A stretch of 64,000 nucleotides of DNA, taken from Tubiluchus corallicola. Lineage: Eukaryota; Priapulida; Priapulimorpha; Priapulimorphida; Tubiluchidae. This document shows positions 1 through 48,900 of this stretch, in pieces. Position numbers and translations under genes: made by a program. The first letter of the stretch is position 1. Each line of letters begins with the position of its first letter. The notes under the pieces are model-generated. The model made no database searches and was not told the origin of the DNA. It was given only the letters and a program-made list of their open reading frames with translations. The stretch is from the NCBI GenBank assembly GCA_030141605.1, contig JAQGDQ010000827.1, positions 27,183 through 91,182 on the forward strand, given 5' to 3'.

Positions 1-140
1 ATGATAGTATTATACAAAGTGACAAGATTATTAATTGAATAAATTATCTGAGTTAATGATATTCAAGTGATTGATGAAAGGATGCCGAAAAACTAAAAGT
101 TACCAATGTCAACCACCCTGAAGATAAGTATTTTAAACAA
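1..140. repeat. Dispersed repeat, copy of the 62.6-kb element
   Basis: Bases 1-130 match 62622-62752 almost base for base, sharing 'ACAAAGTGACAAGATT', 'TAAATTATCTGAGTTA' and 'GTCAACCACCCTG'. The copy is cut by the window edge. From 140 to 1980 I see only AT-rich sequence and the 3' flank of DNAI4; a minus-strand AATAAA near 1540 could serve as its polyadenylation signal. Confidence 0.8.
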
Positions 141-1983
141 GTTTATATTATTAATAACATGATTGCAAAGAATTCAGCAGATTAAAAGAGGCCCAAGCTT
201 TTCCCCAACAACTAACAAACTCCCAATAACTCTAAAAACATGTAAAATATAATGGTAATTAGGTATTTTTGCCCACTATTGTGGCGCAACAGGCAAGTCC
301 TACTTGGTTTCGGATGTTTAAGAGAAAAAACACTCTTCTATGTTTTTCTATTTCTCACCATTAAAACAAATTACGTACAATAATAAAAGAGGCAGCCCGC
401 AAAGTATTTAAAATCCCAAAACAAACAAATTTAGCTGAAGCATGGTGTGAGAGCAATGGCAGGTAGACAATTAAACTGACTATGGATCTAAGCTCAGGGA
501 CCCAAAAAGAGAGGCAACAAGAAATACCATTTTTCACATCACTGTATTTACTAGCCATTGGTTTCCTGTTCCAACATTTAATCACAAATAAAGTAAAATT
601 ATTTGTGTTGTCTCTTGCAAATCTCAGATCAGCATTAAATTCTTTAATGTACACACTTCTTTTCATCCATTTTCCTAAATGACTCGTTTGTATAATCATC
701 CTCTAACTTTTACAAAACCTCTTGTCTTTTTACAGATGTTAACAAATACCAGCCGAATTATGTTAGTAAGAAAATTCGTTAGTTATTAGTACAAAAATAA
801 AAATTGTTTATATGTATGTATAGCAATGTGACATTCTTTTTTTAGATAACAATCAAACAAACACCCAATTTCCTTGAGAAAATAGTTATATTTATAGATA
901 GCATTTCGTTCCGTCTGTATTTCTGTTTATTCTAATTAAATAAGATTCAGAACATGTCCTAAGTAGGTTTAAAAACATTATAAAAATTATACTCTTTAAA
1001 CAAATAAATTTCTTAGTGAATTATACAGATATGTACAATGCCAATTTTACAATAAATAAATAAATAATCGTAATAAATTTGAGCTTTAAGATATAAGCCA
1101 ATGCTGGAGGTAGATTGTTTACCACACAATAGATTACATAATTATAACAAAGCGGACTAGATATGTAAAGTTATCTTCAAAACAGCATACCTAATTATGC
1201 AGTTACTGAGACTCGATTGAAAGATAATAGAGGGTCACTGTATGTATTTTATGTAAATGTTTGTATATGCGTACAATTTTAAATAAGGAATTACAATAAT
1301 AATAATTATGCAACAGGAAAATGCTAACATTCATTCAAAAAAGATCAGTATCAACAACATCATACTAAAGTATGTTCAAAAACAGTACACAACAGCAACT
1401 TTGCTAATGATTATAGATTATCATACTAATGACTTTATTACAAATTATAAATGTCACTCTAGCAAATATTCAGTGATTACAATTTTTTGCACACTTTCTT
1501 ATATAATCCCATTTAACTACAAAAAAGTTTAAATATCAATTTTATTTCTTTAATGCCCAAATTCACCACACTAGCTACACAGTTGTTTTTGAATTGTTTT
1601 AAATGGTACTTGACGGACATTCGCTTTTTTCAATATCACAAAATTGACCAGGCAACAGCAAAACACTGTTCAAGCACAAACAAATACGTGTTTATGGAAA
1701 CACCATCCTAGTATTACTCCAAATGGCATAATAATTTGAACTCAGCAATAGTAAAAACCTGATTAAGAGACGTTCATAAGCAAATATCTCCGAAAATTTG
1801 TACAGCAAAGAAAATGATGTGTACTTAAATTTTTAAACATAATTTTCCAAACATATATCTTTGCAATAGCGAGATAAATGCAATGAGTCCTTATGCTAGC
1901 ATCTTTTAACTGACATTGTTTAATATATTTTGCATTATTTACAGATGTTACTTTAGCTCAAACAATTGTAAAACTTCCTCCTT

Positions 1984-36597
<34,614 letters not shown>

Positions 36598-36698
36598 CTT
36601 AATTAGTTTGCACTTCTTTTCTAAGTTTTTTTTCAATAATTTATTATACGTATCCGTCAAGAGCAGATGTCGAGCATCGCGCCGTTGCCAAAACTCTT

Positions 36699-36711
36699 GT
36701 TGCTAAGCAAC
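36699..36711. promoter_or_regulatory. RFX X-box-like palindrome in the DNAI4 promoter
   Basis: GTTGCTAAGCAAC is a near-perfect inverted repeat matching the RFX X-box pattern (GTNRCC, spacer, RGYAAC), with one departure in the left half-site. It lies about 100 bp upstream of the DNAI4 start codon. Further half-sites lie on either side: GTTGCC near 36684 and AGCAAC near 36732. RFX factors drive ciliary genes in animals, so the position suits the product. Binding is inferred. Confidence 0.65.
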
Positions 36712-36739
36712 ACTTAGCGTACCTCTACATGTAGCAACC

Positions 36740-39700
36740 ATAGATAATAATATTACTGACGTAATCAAGCAAAACCGCCTTTCTTGCGCCACCTGACGTG
36801 CAAAATCAAAGTCAAAGCTCTGGTCCTGTGACTCCTAATCCGGGATCTTAGCTGGTTCTCGGAAATAAAAAAGATCATCAGTAGGCAAACGACACCCTAC
36901 TTACTTTTAAGCAACCAGTTTCGAGTCCAATATTGATATGAGCGGAAATACAATATAATGCAATTTTCTTAAGTATGATGAGCCACTTTATCAAAAACCA
37001 TAACATTGCAATATCAAAATAACACAAGTTTTTCGGATACATGACGTTATTGCGTACCCCATAATATGTTCATCATCATAAGCCATAATGAAAAACATAA
37101 AAGCCCCAACTAGGGCAGAACACCCCAAAACCCGCTTTTCCACGCTTTGTAGTCTTGTCTTATTGACCTTGAGCAGATTTGGGCCTAATCTGGCTAACTT
37201 TGTTGAGCACTGGAAACATTTTCCAATTTTCACTTTGGTTGGAAGAATATATTAGCTTGTGTGATGGGGTAATAACAAGATGTGATCATTGACATACTAT
37301 ATAACCTCAAGGTCTTCCATGCCACATCAGTTCTTATAGGTCAATGTTAATTGGAAGAGTGAGGTTGTTTTTTCAAGTAATTTAACACTTCAAACATTTC
37401 ACGTGCCTGGAAGACAGATTTAAATGTTGCACATGTTAAAGAGTGGGATTTACATGTGTTCATTATCGTCTCAGCTAGTGGTGGCAATTTTCTAGTGTCT
37501 GAAAATTGAAATACCTACCAATGTCACTCCTCTTCATCATGTGGTTGTGTTATTGGCAACTGCACAAGAACCCAATTTTTGCACGAAACATACCGTGGCA
37601 CAGATGGCATAATAAAGAGTTAGTGAAGAAGACAATTTGAATATTGACAAATCTTGCGCTGTGGCAACTTTTCTGCTTTCTTTTTTTTACTTCAAACTGG
37701 ATTCTATTGTGAATGGTCCAATGCCAGCTGCTATGCTGCCAGTAGTACCAGGCTTGGTTTTTGAATACTTTAATTGATGTCCTGTTCCCCGAGTTTCCCC
37801 ACAGTTTTCAACATACTCGTTCTATGGATGCAGCAGTGAAGAAGGCATATTTGTGGTATTTTAATTGTTGTGAGTTGTTTCTGAGAATTTGTACCGGAGG
37901 CTTAGTCTGATGACATGTCCTGACTAATGAAATGGTGTTTCGAGATGATCGATTCAGTACTCTGGCTGTTTGATGTTATGAGGACAGTGATGTTGGTAAC
38001 GTTTTTGTCATATCTGATGTTTAGGATAAAGCTAGCAAAGCTATTGTTGATGGAAGTCCAAGTTTTGCTGCAACAGAGCAACGATGATTGACACACGATA
38101 GTTGAATTTAAATCTTTGCTCTTGAAGACTCCTTTTGTAAATTTCCCAAGATCACTAGTGATGCTCCAATTCAATGTTTCATGTCTTTTTCGGAAGTGCA
38201 TTGTTGACTGCTGTGTTACGATGGTTCGGGAGAAATCTGTTTCACAAAAAACTAGACAAGGACTTTGATTTTAAACAGTCCCTGGTGTAAACAGTCAAAG
38301 TAAGGCCATGATGGTCATAGGAAGTACACAAGTTGTCAATAGACCAATGGAGTCAGCATAATAGAGCTTGGGTGTGCATTGGTGGAGGTAAATGTTCAGA
38401 TCATAACTTGGAAATGTTGAGTAACCTTTCTTCAGAGTGGCATCTGATGTTATGTTGATGCTTCATTTGTCTACTGAGAGCATTACAAAAAGAAACAAAA
38501 TGAAGGTAGTATGATGAAAATACATGTACTCTCCATTCAGCTCGTATGTGATGAGAAATTCTAGCTTTCACAAAAAATATAATACAGTCATGCTACTACA
38601 AAGTGTTTGAATCAGGGGAATGAAGTGACCTGGATATCCAACCATCGAAAGGCCATCCATACCGAGACCTTTGGACCTATGTCAAATATTTTCAAGGAAG
38701 CAGAAAACTAGTAAAATATACTTTTTTCTTTTCAGTTCTACTCTTTTTGTTGTCCTTGTCCTGTAATGTGCTAGAAGACTGCATAGGTTTTGTGATGGAA
38801 TGGTCAAAGCCGTAATGAGAATCAGAAAGGACATTCTCTGTGATGGTCTACACTCTACATGCATTTCGGGGAATTCTGAGTTGGTACATGGACTACTTGA
38901 AACAACAATAACATCGACATTGAATTTGCAAGAACAACATTATGAATCACCACAGTTTTCATTTGTCGAATGAACAACAGTAATTCTAAAATAGCAGTCC
39001 AATAGTAAAATGCTAGTCTCTCATAAGCAGTCCAAGTATCAAATCTGAAAAACAATGTCAAAGTTCTGTGAGTGAAACAAGAACAACTGGTTGTGACCTG
39101 TCAGGAAGCAATTCGGCTTCACAAATATGCCAATGCCCACGACCTTGGATTTTTGCCGGAACAAAAGGCTACTTGGCCAATGTGAACATCAACAAGAACC
39201 CTCCTAGTTGCAAAGGATTCTTGTCCAATGTGCAATGCTGTTGCAGAAACCATTCTAGTTGCACATGGGATTGTTATAGTTATAACTAACCATCTAAACT
39301 AATATCAGAAACTTTTTTGAAACACAGAAGATGTTTTTAGCGCCTGTTTATAAGCGATAGTTTATGTCGGCTATCAGTGGACACTGGGCAGAAACCGTAG
39401 AAAAAATGAAACATATCCATGACGTTCTTATTTACTGTACATAGTTCAACTCTCACAAGAGGGCGGTGCGCATCACTGTGTGATTCCGCGAAAGAAAAAC
39501 TTATTTGAAAATTTGATTTTTGATTATAATAACACCAAAGCAGTCTTTATAAAAATGCGTAAAGATCGAAACAAAATTTGTGACTCGAAATTAGGCATAA
39601 TTGTTCTTTCGCTCATCTGTTATTTAAAACCTATTCTGATTTGTGAAGCAAATACGATATTAATTATAGGTTCCCGGTAGGTAATTTACTGCTAGTACTA

Positions 39701-39970
39701 GTACAGAAGTCGTCGTCTCATAAAAATACCAGGGGACCAGCAATAAGTGGTCTCAATAAGCGACGCTCTTATTATGCGGCTACCTATTGCAAGCGCGTGT
39801 ATTTCAATAACAATACGTAAACTAAAAAGCACATCCCTAAAAAACGACCGTTGCTTAATAATTAACCGCGATATTTAATTCTACTCGATTATAAATTTCT
39901 TTGGCATCGTAGTTTGAAAATTTTGAGAACGTATCAGTTGTAACATCAAGTAAACAAAATTGCATTTTTA
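36740..39970. other. Divergent intergenic region between DNAI4 and CEP83
   Basis: Beyond the X-box the region holds no element with recognisable ends. About 36990-39290 is less AT-rich and less repetitive than the introns and has several open fragments on the minus strand: 37233-36991 with a hydrophobic stretch, 38201-37902 and 39061-38855. None continues through splice junctions that I can defend and I recognise no family. It could be a decayed gene, a lineage-specific gene or 5' UTR exons of either neighbour. From 39300 to 39974 I see AT-rich sequence with no clear X-box for CEP83; a lone GTTGCT half-site lies near 39848. Confidence 0.4.
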
Positions 39971-39974
39971 AAAT

Positions 39975-42900
39975 ATGGATTGTTCTAACCTGCAGAATAT
40001 AGTCCAATTCAACATGGAAAATACCTCGGCATCTGCACCGCCGGAAAGTTCCTTACATAGATTGCCTTCTGCACCTCAATTTGAGAGCCACGATATTTCA
40101 GCGTACTTGTCGGGACCGCAATTGCAGCCACCAGACTGGATCAAGATATGTAATGAGACAGAACTTCAAAACATGCTTGTGGAAGAGAAGGCACGAAGCG
40201 AATCTCATAAAAGCAACTACCAGGCATTGAAAATAGAACATAAGAGGTTTGTTAGAAGTACAGAGTTTTTCGGAAGTCACTCACTAATTTGATTTTCAAT
40301 TTCCTTTGTAGCTAATTGTCCAACAACATTTTGGTAAGCTTTTACTCAGAAATTTCAAATTTTTTTAGTCAAATTTAAAGTTTTACAGCCTTTTTTGCTT
40401 CTATAGCTTTTTTCTTCGTGTAAAAATGTATCAGTTTTTGCATGCAGTGTATGGAAAGTACTGTACAGTAGTTTTAGAAATTTGTATGCAACTCAACCAA
40501 AACACAACTCTTGGGCTTTACTAGTATTGTAACTCTAAATAGCTTTTTGCTTATGGCAAATCCAGGACCCCCTCCCCACGATTTTTGCCACGACAAAAGT
40601 ATTTTATTTCAGAAGACATCCATGATGTTCATGTGTGAAGTATGAAGACGGCATGTCTTTCTTTCACGCCATTGCCGTCTACTGTTGTAATACTAAACTA
40701 GTTGAATGCTCACTTCTTAGTTATATGAAAGGTGAATCCCTGTCGCTCTCGAGAAGCTGAGTGTGACTCACTGATAGTGAAGCTGACTGTCTGTTTGCTG
40801 GATTTGAAATTGTTACTTTTTTGGGCGAATCCATGAACAGCCCTGTGTGGAGGTGAAAGAAAGAAATTTTCATCTTCATTCAATCTGCAGTGTATGTAAC
40901 GCAAGCAAATTCGACTCTCAGCAAAATCGAATATTCATTTTGAAAATCAGGCCCAATGAATATTAGCTAGAAATCGGACTTGAGGATTCACTCTCAGTAG
41001 GTGGTCTTACCGGCAAACTTCTCGAAATTGAAGGATTGATTAGTGTTATGGGCCTGCTTATTTTGGTCCCAGATTACAGGAAAGCAGTCACAAATTTTCA
41101 AAATTTTCTTGGGAGGAGAACCGCCCAAACCTCCCTCTCCAGCTCCCACCTTCAACGCTTGAGGTGGGTGCCTTTGAAAGTGTCTTTGTCACCCGCCCGC
41201 TCTGCGGTAGTATACGAAACATTCCATTTTTTGGCATTACAGTACCCCCTTTTCTAAAAGTCCTGGCTCTGCCCCTGTAACGCGTCATGCACTTATTGAT
41301 GATACAAATGTTTGAGCTTACATAATTTTAAGTGTAATTACCTGTTATGTCTGCCAGGTTGCAGGAAGAAAATTCTCGTCTCCAGGTGGAGCTAAAATCA
41401 CAAATAGAAAAAGATTCAACAGAGAAAACAGCTTTGGAGAATCAGCTGGAGATGCTGCGTCGACAAATAGTTGAGCGAGATGCAGATATCACGCATCTTA
41501 GATCACAAGTAATTGCAATTGATATTGATGATATATTGTTTTACAGTCTTTCTGCTTTATGTTAATGCTGTACCCGTATACAGTCTTAAGTTAAAGGAGA
41601 AGAAGAGGAAATTATGAGGCATAAACCAAAAAATTTTTCGTACAAAGTCATGTTACTCAGCATTATGCTTACCTGTTTGAAAAATGTTGAGGCATAAACC
41701 AAAAATCTTTTCATACAAAAAGTTATGTTACTCAGCATTATGCTTATCTGTTTGAAAAATTTATGTAATCGGAAAAGAAAATTCGTAATAATTTAAAATG
41801 TTCGCACCACCTGGTAAAAACGCACTGCATTACTGTTCCGGTGCACACCGCTAAGTCACCAAAAAATACAGTATTGACCCTATTGGCAATATACAATAAT
41901 TTAAACTTTTGCTTAGTTAGCATTGAGTGTGCTGCAAATGTTCTGATTATTTTTTCAAACTTGTTATTTAAACTGGTTTCAAATGGCTGTGTGTAATAGT
42001 CATTGCTGGAGTTTAAATTTACAAGTTTTATACAAAACTGGGTGGACATTGATAATTCGAATTACTTGACATTTGGCTTAATTTATCTTGGCTTTATTGA
42101 CAGCTCTGTGACCTGCATGTAGTGCATATTTTGTGACAGTCACAGGCACTTTATCGTGTGATAAATAACTACTGCAAGTACAACTTATGGATTTTGCAGC
42201 TTCACGTTTTAGATTTACTGAATCCTAATGTGATTTATCAGGATCATTGTATTTATCTCTTGAGAGCCTGGAAATGATGGAAATAACTTACACCATCATG
42301 AGACTAGTCACTTGGTGCTTTGTATGTTTTATACGGTGCTTTTGTTTGACACTAAAGCCATTTCTACCTTCTGTTTTGATTAAATCTTATTGATTTGTCA
42401 TTTCTTCAAATTATTTGTATTACACTAGACTAGTGTACCACTTAAAGTACTCACTATGATTATTTATGCACTTCAGTTCAAGGTATTTGATTGTTACCAG
42501 TTTCCGTGACCCTGTTTTGCTTTCGTAGATTGTAACACCTGACAAGTTGGAGCTGATGAGAGTAAAAGTTCGGGATGAATTGGAGGACCCGTATCGAGTC
42601 CGCTATGCTCAGCTGGAGGCAGATGCCGAGAAGTATCGGGCCGAATATAACAAACTCCGTTATGAATCTTCGTTTCTGAAGTCTGAGTATGAACACGAGC
42701 AAGCAGAGCACAGCAGAATACTTGAAGAAGTACTAGATTGTCTAGTTAAACATAAAGAAAATTTTCTCTATCTATATTTTCCTAATTTTTTTGCGATTAA
42801 AAGTCATATCTCTCTAAATGACTTTTGCAAATTACTGTTTACAATTTACAATTTTTGAAATACCATGATAAATTAATAGATTTCAAAAGTTTAAAGCATG

Positions 42901-45900
42901 CAGATGAAAACAAACTGTTGATAAAATATGCATTGCTGTGGCAGTGGCTATAACTCTGTACTTGTGCTCAATATACATTCATTCAGACAATGTGTTTGTA
43001 TTTTCCGCAGTTGAAAATGAAGTACGATGCTGACATAAAGAGTCTGAGAAAAGAACGCGAGGCTTTACTCGCTCGTTTAAACACGGAAACCAGTAATGAT
43101 GCTCAACGTGTGCATGCGCTCCAAAGGGAAAATGTGCAGCTTCAGTTAAAAGTTAAAGGTGAAATATTTAGCATGTTTATACATTGTTGTTGAATACCTG
43201 TAGAAGTTCTTTTTATTGTCTTCTTCGTGTCAGTCATTTTCACTACAGGTAGATATGTAAAAGCCAGTGTACCATTGTAATATTGGTAGGTCAGTTTAGT
43301 GATGTATCACTTAAAACAAAACCGGACCCGATCTTAAACTGCAGTATCTAAAACTTAAACAATCTACCTTTTAAAATATTGAAAAGAAACATCCTATTTT
43401 TTCGGAAATGACTTACGTGAAAAAATTATTACCACACAAACACAATTTCACGTTCATGCCACTAGTTCTTCGCTATTACGCACACTTTGCTATTTGCTAG
43501 AGAGACAGGCACTAGCGCCTGCATTTCGGAAATGTAGCCTGTACCTCTCAGTTCAGATGTTATTTTTTTTGACGAACTACACACGTTCAACAGCTCATGC
43601 GTGAACACATCAGTAAATTTGCAATTTCAATTTTTATCTTAAAACTTGTCTAGGTTTTGTACAACACACTGAATATCTTACAGTAGCACTGTAGTTCAAT
43701 TTCTGGTTTTGCAAACATGTGCAACAAGCTCGTGGAATATTTTTACTGTTGAAAATTATGTTAGTTTGTGATGTCATCAATAGTTGGGCTCACCTGCCGT
43801 TAATTAAGTTTTTAATTTATTATTTAATTATCAGGAACGCTTTTGCAGTATTAATTGTGTTAGAATGTGTTACTTTTTATCTTGAAAGTGGTACAGTATG
43901 TGAAAAATCGTCCTGTCTTCCTTTAATCTAAGTACAATAAATCTATTGTGATGTGCATGCAAATGACTCATTTCCTGAACCGATACAAGACCGATTACTG
44001 ATGAATAAAGTCAAAATAACCCAATCAAACTGATACCAAACTACTTTGCATTTAGAGTTGACTGAGTGGAACCGATGTTTTGTCTTCAACTTTCTATCAA
44101 AGATATTTGCCATAGCAATTTTAATCAAACACCTATACATTTGGATGTTACCTATTTAGGATGATATTGAGTTCCATTAGCCAAAAGATCAAAATATCAA
44201 TGTTTTAAGGTGGATTTTATTAAGTAACATTGGGATAATGCGGTAAAAGTTTGTAAATTAGTATTTGTATGTCTTATATTATTTGTCACATAGAAGCTAA
44301 GTAAAATGGAAAAAAGTGTTAAAATGAACTACAGTCGACCCTCGTTAAACTGGATACCGTTAGCCCGGATATCGGATAAGGCGGACGTCACCCGTGGTAA
44401 AGGAAACTGATCGATTTCCGTCCGAGCCCGAGCGCTAAACACAACACGGCCTACCAACTGTACAATAATTTCTTTATCCTTAACTATTTTAAAGTAATAT
44501 ACAGTATAGTATATAGTGCAATGTATATAGGCCTTATTAAGGTGATTATTCCTGTATAATATAGACCATATATAGGCATATCGGATAAATCGTACAATCA
44601 GCTAAACCGGACCCCCCCCCCCCCGAATTAGTCCGATTTAACGAGGGTTGACTGTATATATAATAATCTTTATTTGCCATAAAAAATCGATATTCATAAC
44701 TATAAAAGCATAAAAGAACATCGCAGCATGAGAATAAAATTCACACAACTGTTAAAGGCAAATGCGTCCAGTGGAAACTAAAAACTACTGTTCCAAAAAT
44801 TTAAAACAAAATATGCGTTATAATGTTACACGCAAATTATAATAGACTATATATATATATATATAACTATATATGATTAAGGTTTCAGTAAGTGTTTATT
44901 TCTTTAAAGTTGCAGAAAGGAACAAATAGGTGCAATTCTTGTACATTTTTCAAAAATTTTTAATAATTAATGCTTAGATATGGAAAATTATGAGTTATTG
45001 CATTTTATATAGCTATTTATTGAAACTAGTACAGGAACTGATCAGGTATAATTACAGGTGGTCCTCGACGTACGACCTACTTAATTAATTATGCAGAACC
45101 AACTAAAACTTACATTTTCTTCAATTTTTTAAACAAATTAACTTTAAATCACTGTGTGCGTCAATAAATTCTTCAGAGGCGCCACCATACTTGGTGTGCA
45201 ACGTCCTGCATGTGGGGCGCACCGACTTTAAAGTCAGGGTCTGGCAGCAAATTTTCACCTGTTAAATAGCTAAAAGAGTTATTGATAGTCAAACTCTGCT
45301 TTGAGTACCAATTTACTTGTTTGCAGCAAGTAATATAAAAACAATGCAAAAGCAGATGGTACCTTCTGATTGTCACTTGCAGTTTGGAGAAATGGATTTC
45401 TTTATGGTTCTCAAAAACTAAAAAACATTTTATGAGATTCGAAAGCAAATTTCCTGTCTGAAGTTAATCTTCCATTAAACATTTTTCTTTCGAGTCTAAC
45501 TACTAGATTAATTTATTCACTTTATTTTACTGTAGTTTACCTTTTCAGTGCAAAAGTTTCTTTCTTTCAGTTCTTAGGTTTTTTTGTTCCTAGGTGTCCT
45601 CACAGAGCTCGAAGAGATTCGAACTCAGCGCGAGAGTGCTGGTCTGCAAGCTGATAACGTGGCCAGGCTGCAAGCTAAGCAAACGTCGGAATACGTTGGA
45701 ACAATAAAGTCGCTGCAGGGAGAGAAGGAATCGCTACAGATGCAGGTTGATCGTCTTCACAGTGACCTGTCGTCCATAACGGAACTAAATACAAGCCTGC
45801 AAACCAAGGTAACATTCCATCCAGGGCCGGATTATCCAGTAGGCTAGCATAGGCTATAGCCTAAGGCACTCAAGCTTTGGTAACATTGCTAAAAAAAAAT

Positions 45901-48900
45901 TTCTACTACATACAAAATAGTAAGATAGTGCTATTTCTTAAAGAATATTTTTACTGTGAAATAGAAGATAGCTATTCGAGTTTATTTAAAGAATTTTCGA
46001 TAAGTTTACTTTAACCTATGATAATGTCACTAAAATACATCACTGATGAAAAATACACAAGACAGGTAAGGATGAGTTAGAGGGTGACTCCGTTTGAGGA
46101 GACTTTATAACTTCATAGACTTAGAGACCAACAAAAGTTCATAATTCACTATTGATTACATCCACTATAGCGGCCATGTCACGTTGAATACACCCGGCAC
46201 AAAGAGAAATGTCAATAAGAGTGACGTAGATCCTGCAGTTGAGACAGAAAGTTTTTAGAAAACTCTAGAAAATACTCAAATTTGTAATGATAGTCAAGAT
46301 TTAGATTTTTTAGATTTAATATTTTATTTCAAACTTCACAAAGTTCATAAACACATCACAAATTAATGCAATAAATCATGAAACACAACAATAACACAAA
46401 TAACAATTAACTATATAAGAAACTACGCCAATGACATCTAATTGCAGAAGTAAAGTTTGCATCACTGTTTAAAATGTTCTTGCATATAAAATTTTCACTG
46501 TTATTCAGCCTGACGTATAAACTGTATGCACATTTCTGTGAATAACATCAAAATATATAATATTAAGTCTAGTAGAAATATATCTTGCGCTCGTATCATA
46601 TGAAAAGTTAAACAGCTTCCGTGTTGGTACATTATATGCAACCTTGAGTTTGCTAAGATTGTAAGAATAAAAATGTCTCCAAGTGGACATACAATAAAAA
46701 GTAGTGCAGTAAGCATTAAACAATTGTCTCTTCACGTTAACTGAACAGTGAGTAAATTTCATGAGTAATTTATTTGCTCTACCATAGTAAATTGAACATT
46801 GTCGTAATATATCTAAATCATCTCTATTATCATCTGATAAAATATGACCCAGATATTTTTCCTTTTTACTAGGTATATATTTTTTGTATATATATGCAAT
46901 TTATACATTATAAATACAATTTATACATTTATATATATACATTTTACTAGGTATATATTTCCTTGTATATCTGTATGTATACCTGTGCAGCTATGTTGAG
47001 TCTTTTTGTTAGTATGATCTGGAAATCATTACCTGAGGTCTGCCCGCTGATAAAACCATCGGGTGTGCGTCAAGTTTGTAATTTTCGTGTTGGAAATGTG
47101 ATTTTCAGAAATAAAATATCTATCTAGGTACAAAACTTTTACACTGCAAAATAACAGACCCAAAAGTAAACTGCTGCATGTGGGCGGAGCGAAACGTGAC
47201 AAGTTTAGTCTTATTCACATTTACAAGGATATCATATTCTTTAGCAAATTTATTAAAAATATCTAGCAGTCTCTGCAAAGCCGTCGAGGTTGTTGGTAAA
47301 AGACATATGTCATCAGCGTACATCAAGTGATTAATGCAAGAGTTAAGAGTCTCATTCAAAAAGTCTTCCATTAAAAAACAACCTGTAAATGAGCGTTCCA
47401 GGTACAGGGAAGCAGACGAGAGAAGACTGAAAAAGCAAAGCTCTTGTTTTTGCTAAATGTTAATTAAGTGTGTTTCATGAATTGAGTTCTTCGCAGGTGA
47501 AGGGTGTTGTTAAAAGCATCGACCGTTTTGTTTTCTAGTTCCATCATGCTGAAAAGGAAGCCATTGAGTTGAAACACAGACTAGAGCACTGCGAACATCA
47601 GCGCAAGTTAGAGGTGACTAATGTCCGGCTAGAGACGGCACAGCAGAAAGGGGAAGCAGAGAGGGAGAGAGATACAGCTGTTAATAATTGCGAAGGTACT
47701 GTGGAAGTAATTCATGATGGAAGCTTGTGTTTGTGTTTTTCAATGAATTTCTTATTTGTTTACTTATTACGGTTCACCCAGCTTAATAAACTCAATCGCT
47801 TAATTGACTCGCCTGGAACGGGCCGCTTCTATCCAAATATACATAAAAACTATCGGTAATTGACTCAAATAACTCCTCATAATTGACTCAATATTTTTCC
47901 TTCGCTTACTTACAGTAAGACATTTGTATGTGTCCAATGAGCCTTTCCTACTTTTATCTCATCGACTTTGAAGGAATTTTAGTAATTTTTGCAAATAAAT
48001 AGACTTGTGTGATTTAGAAAAGTACACTTTTTAATTTATTGCTAATTCACTTATATAAATTAATATTTAAAATATTTTGTTCTAATTTTTAACTGCACAA
48101 AGGAATTTAGGCATTACTTTCCTTTCTAAAATTCATTAAAAACCTTTGCAGTGCACAGTAAGCTGATGACTTATACTTCTATACCTGTAATACTACACCC
48201 GTCGGTTAATAGACACAGTCGGTTAATTGGGTCAAAACATGGTGGTCCCGAAGTGAGTCTATTAAGCGGCGCCTACTATATTAAGTATGTAAGTGATCCG
48301 GGAACTTCAGTATTTGGCTCATTACGGTCAGTCCTGTGTGTCAGTCATCTGATGCGTGCTTTGCGACTGCAGTTAAACCACAAGAAACTTCCCACTCTTC
48401 ATAATAAAGCGTAAAAATTTGTGTTGAAATTTTATATCACTTACATGCTGTCTTATTGTGCACAGCACCTGCTTCACCAGTAACTCTGTATAAAACTTGT
48501 AAATTTAAACTTCCGCGATAACTGTTAGACGCATCCATTTTGATGTAAGTCGTTTTCACTAAGTTTAGATAACATTGCGTAATGGTTGGAAAAATAATCA
48601 GAGCATTTGTAGCACACACTCCGACAGCTAATAAAAAGTTTAAATTATTTCGTATGACATCTATGTGTTTTTTGGTAAGTCAGTGGTGCACACGGGGATG
48701 ATGATACAGTGCCTTTTTTACCAGGTGGCGCGAATATTTTTAATTATTAAGAATTTTCTTTTTCAATTACATAAATTTTTCAAACAGATAAGCATAATGC
48801 TGAGTAACATGACTTTGTATGAAAAAATTTTTGGTTTATGCCTCATAATTTCCTCTTCTTCTCCTTCAACTTGAGACTGTATACGAGTACAGCATTAACA

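Noticed and set aside
45055-45090. CAGGTGGTCCTCGACGTACG as a Tigger-like terminus
   Set aside because: Only one end was seen; no matching inverted end or TA pair was found within a plausible distance.
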